From contig NZ_JAHQCS010000135.1 of NCBI RefSeq assembly GCF_019042215.1, positions 1-52,522 of the forward strand: a stretch of DNA of 52,522 nt, written 5' to 3'. This stretch comes from Evansella tamaricis. GTDB taxonomy: Bacteria > Bacillota > Bacilli > Bacillales > Salisediminibacteriaceae. The notes beneath the pieces were generated by a model that saw only the letters and a list, made by a program, of their open reading frames with translations, was not told the origin of the DNA and did no database searches. The position numbers and the translations under genes are program-made. This document shows positions 51,924 through 52,522 of this stretch, piece after piece. The first letter of the stretch is position 1. The number at the start of each line of letters is the position of its first letter.

Positions 51924-52355
51924 CTATCTTATTGTTAAATAAGATAAAAACCAAATAGCATGATTCTGCTCCTCCGCAGCAACTTTTCGGAGAATACGAC
52001 GTATATAGCCTTGCGGTGCCCTCTCTGACATATCCAAATAAAAATCTACTGCTTTCTGTTCATTTTCAAACGCTTTAAGTAACGCAATCCTATAATTTTC
52101 CGGACAGGTTTCATTCAACTCAGGGGAATATTGCTGCCCCGTTAGAGACGTGTAAATTTGAGAGAATTGTTCATAATGTCTAAATTCGTCATCCCTTATT
52201 TCTAATATTTGATCCATTTCTTTTTTATTGGATGCCTGGCCTGCCATTTTCTCGTAGCATTGTATCGCACTGTATTCACCGTCCATTGCATACTGTAAAT
52301 CTAACAAAAACTGATTCATATCCCCATTCATTGACTGATTTGTAGAAGAATACAT
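51924..52355 (-). CDS. Ferritin-like (rubrerythrin-type) domain protein
   Basis: A 143-residue four-helix protein. Helices carry the paired di-iron motifs: GEYSAIQCYEKM and RDDEFRHYEQF in the first half, FENEQKAVDFYLDM and VAAEEQNHAIWFLSYL in the second, giving E-x6-Y and E-x-x-H pairs. The N-terminal Ser/Asn/Met-rich segment is short and polar. Similar proteins occur in spore formers, some in spore coats or iron/oxidative stress. ATG 52355 follows AAAGGGGAA. The window ends about 165 bases upstream, in its promoter region. Confidence 0.88.
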   Translation of the reverse strand: MYSSTNQSMNGDMNQFLLDLQYAMDGEYSAIQCYEKMAGQASNKKEMDQILEIRDDEFRHYEQFSQIYTSLTGQQYSPELNETCPENYRIALLKAFENEQKAVDFYLDMSERAPQGYIRRILRKVAAEEQNHAIWFLSYLTIR

Positions 52356-52522
52356 GATCCATTCCCCTTTCCTTACATTTTCTTACTACTCACTATTTAT
52401 ATGCTATCCCTTTAGGCCTGTGACGACTGTTAGAGTAAAATGTTTGTGGGTGGAAAAAAAGTAAGTTAAGGAAGAATATGTAACCTTGGTGACGAGTGGG
52501 GAAGTGGTTTTATTCCCCACTC

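Noticed and set aside
1-52522. CRISPR arrays, tRNA or rRNA genes
   Set aside because: No regularly spaced direct repeats and no cloverleaf or rRNA sequence were recognised. The dispersed repeats are irregularly spaced and intergenic. A tRNA-Sec was looked for by eye and not found.

Overview
The window is AT-rich chromosomal DNA from an endospore-forming, halotolerant member of the Bacillaceae. The evidence is an alpha/beta-type small acid-soluble spore protein gene, LysM/SleB-type cell-wall hydrolase, a complete ectABC ectoine cluster, strong AGGAGG-type ribosome binding sites, and GlnR-, CcpA- and Rex/Fnr-like sites. No rRNA, tRNA or CRISPR array was seen. The exact genus cannot be fixed from the sequence.

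The most notable content is two genes that are open across an in-frame TGA placed exactly where their families carry the functional cysteine. One is an AhpC/Prx-type peroxiredoxin (33178-33804), where the peroxidatic motif reads F-T-F-V-TGA-P-T-E. The other is a small HesB/IscA-like protein (17722-17991, minus strand), where TGA replaces the Fe-S cysteine. Each TGA is followed at a suitable distance by a short hairpin with G in its apical loop, as in bacterial SECIS elements. The simplest reading is that this organism makes selenoproteins; no Sec machinery gene (selA, selB, selC, selD) lies in the window. A third oddity is a divergent FtsZ paralogue (28139-29044) that keeps the T7 loop and C-terminal half of FtsZ but lacks the N-terminal GTP-binding half.

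Layout. 1-600: edge of a probable ISLre2-type transposase, a dispersed repeat and a terminator. 0.6-3 kb: LysM/SleB hydrolase and a YwaF-type membrane protein. 2.8-6.2 kb (minus): nitrogen operon amt, DUF294 nucleotidyltransferase, DnaQ-type exonuclease and a short GlnR-like MerR regulator, with a consensus GlnR/TnrA box ahead of amt. 6.5-9.6 kb (minus): ATC-hydrolase-like protein, N-carbamoyl amino acid hydrolase-like enzyme and EamA transporter, which together resemble a thiazoline-carboxylate-to-cysteine route. 9.8-11.4 kb: serine hydrolase and cold shock protein. 11.5-15 kb (minus): MoxR, DUF58 and DUF4129 operon. 15-19 kb: amidase, cobalamin-binding-type protein, a MITE-like element, the HesB-like selenoprotein candidate and UvsE. 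19.4-25.8 kb: gndA, ectABC, a cyclase-family protein and zwf. 25.9-31.6 kb: VOC dioxygenase, AbrB-type membrane protein, FtsZ-like protein, SASP, and a GAF sensor kinase with its response regulator. 31.7-41.9 kb: serine hydrolases, the Prx selenoprotein candidate, sulfite oxidase-like protein, CAP/LysM protein, SDR, DUF4395 protein, small unknown genes and clustered repeats. 42-52.5 kb: adhE with redox and catabolite control sites, a NitT/TauT-type ABC importer, an unrecognised 511-residue membrane protein, pepF and a ferritin-like protein.

Functional themes are osmoprotection (ectABC beside two NADPH-generating pentose phosphate genes), nitrogen scavenging (amt operon), sulfur/cysteine supply (ATC route, sulfonate-type ABC importer, sulfite oxidase) and peroxide, quinone and redox stress (Prx, VOC dioxygenase, GAF-Cys sensor kinase, adhE control). 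Two repeat families punctuate the intergenic spaces: a modular family beginning AAGAAAAGCGCAAGCGCC, and a family bounded by GGCTGGGACA/TGTCCCAGCC.
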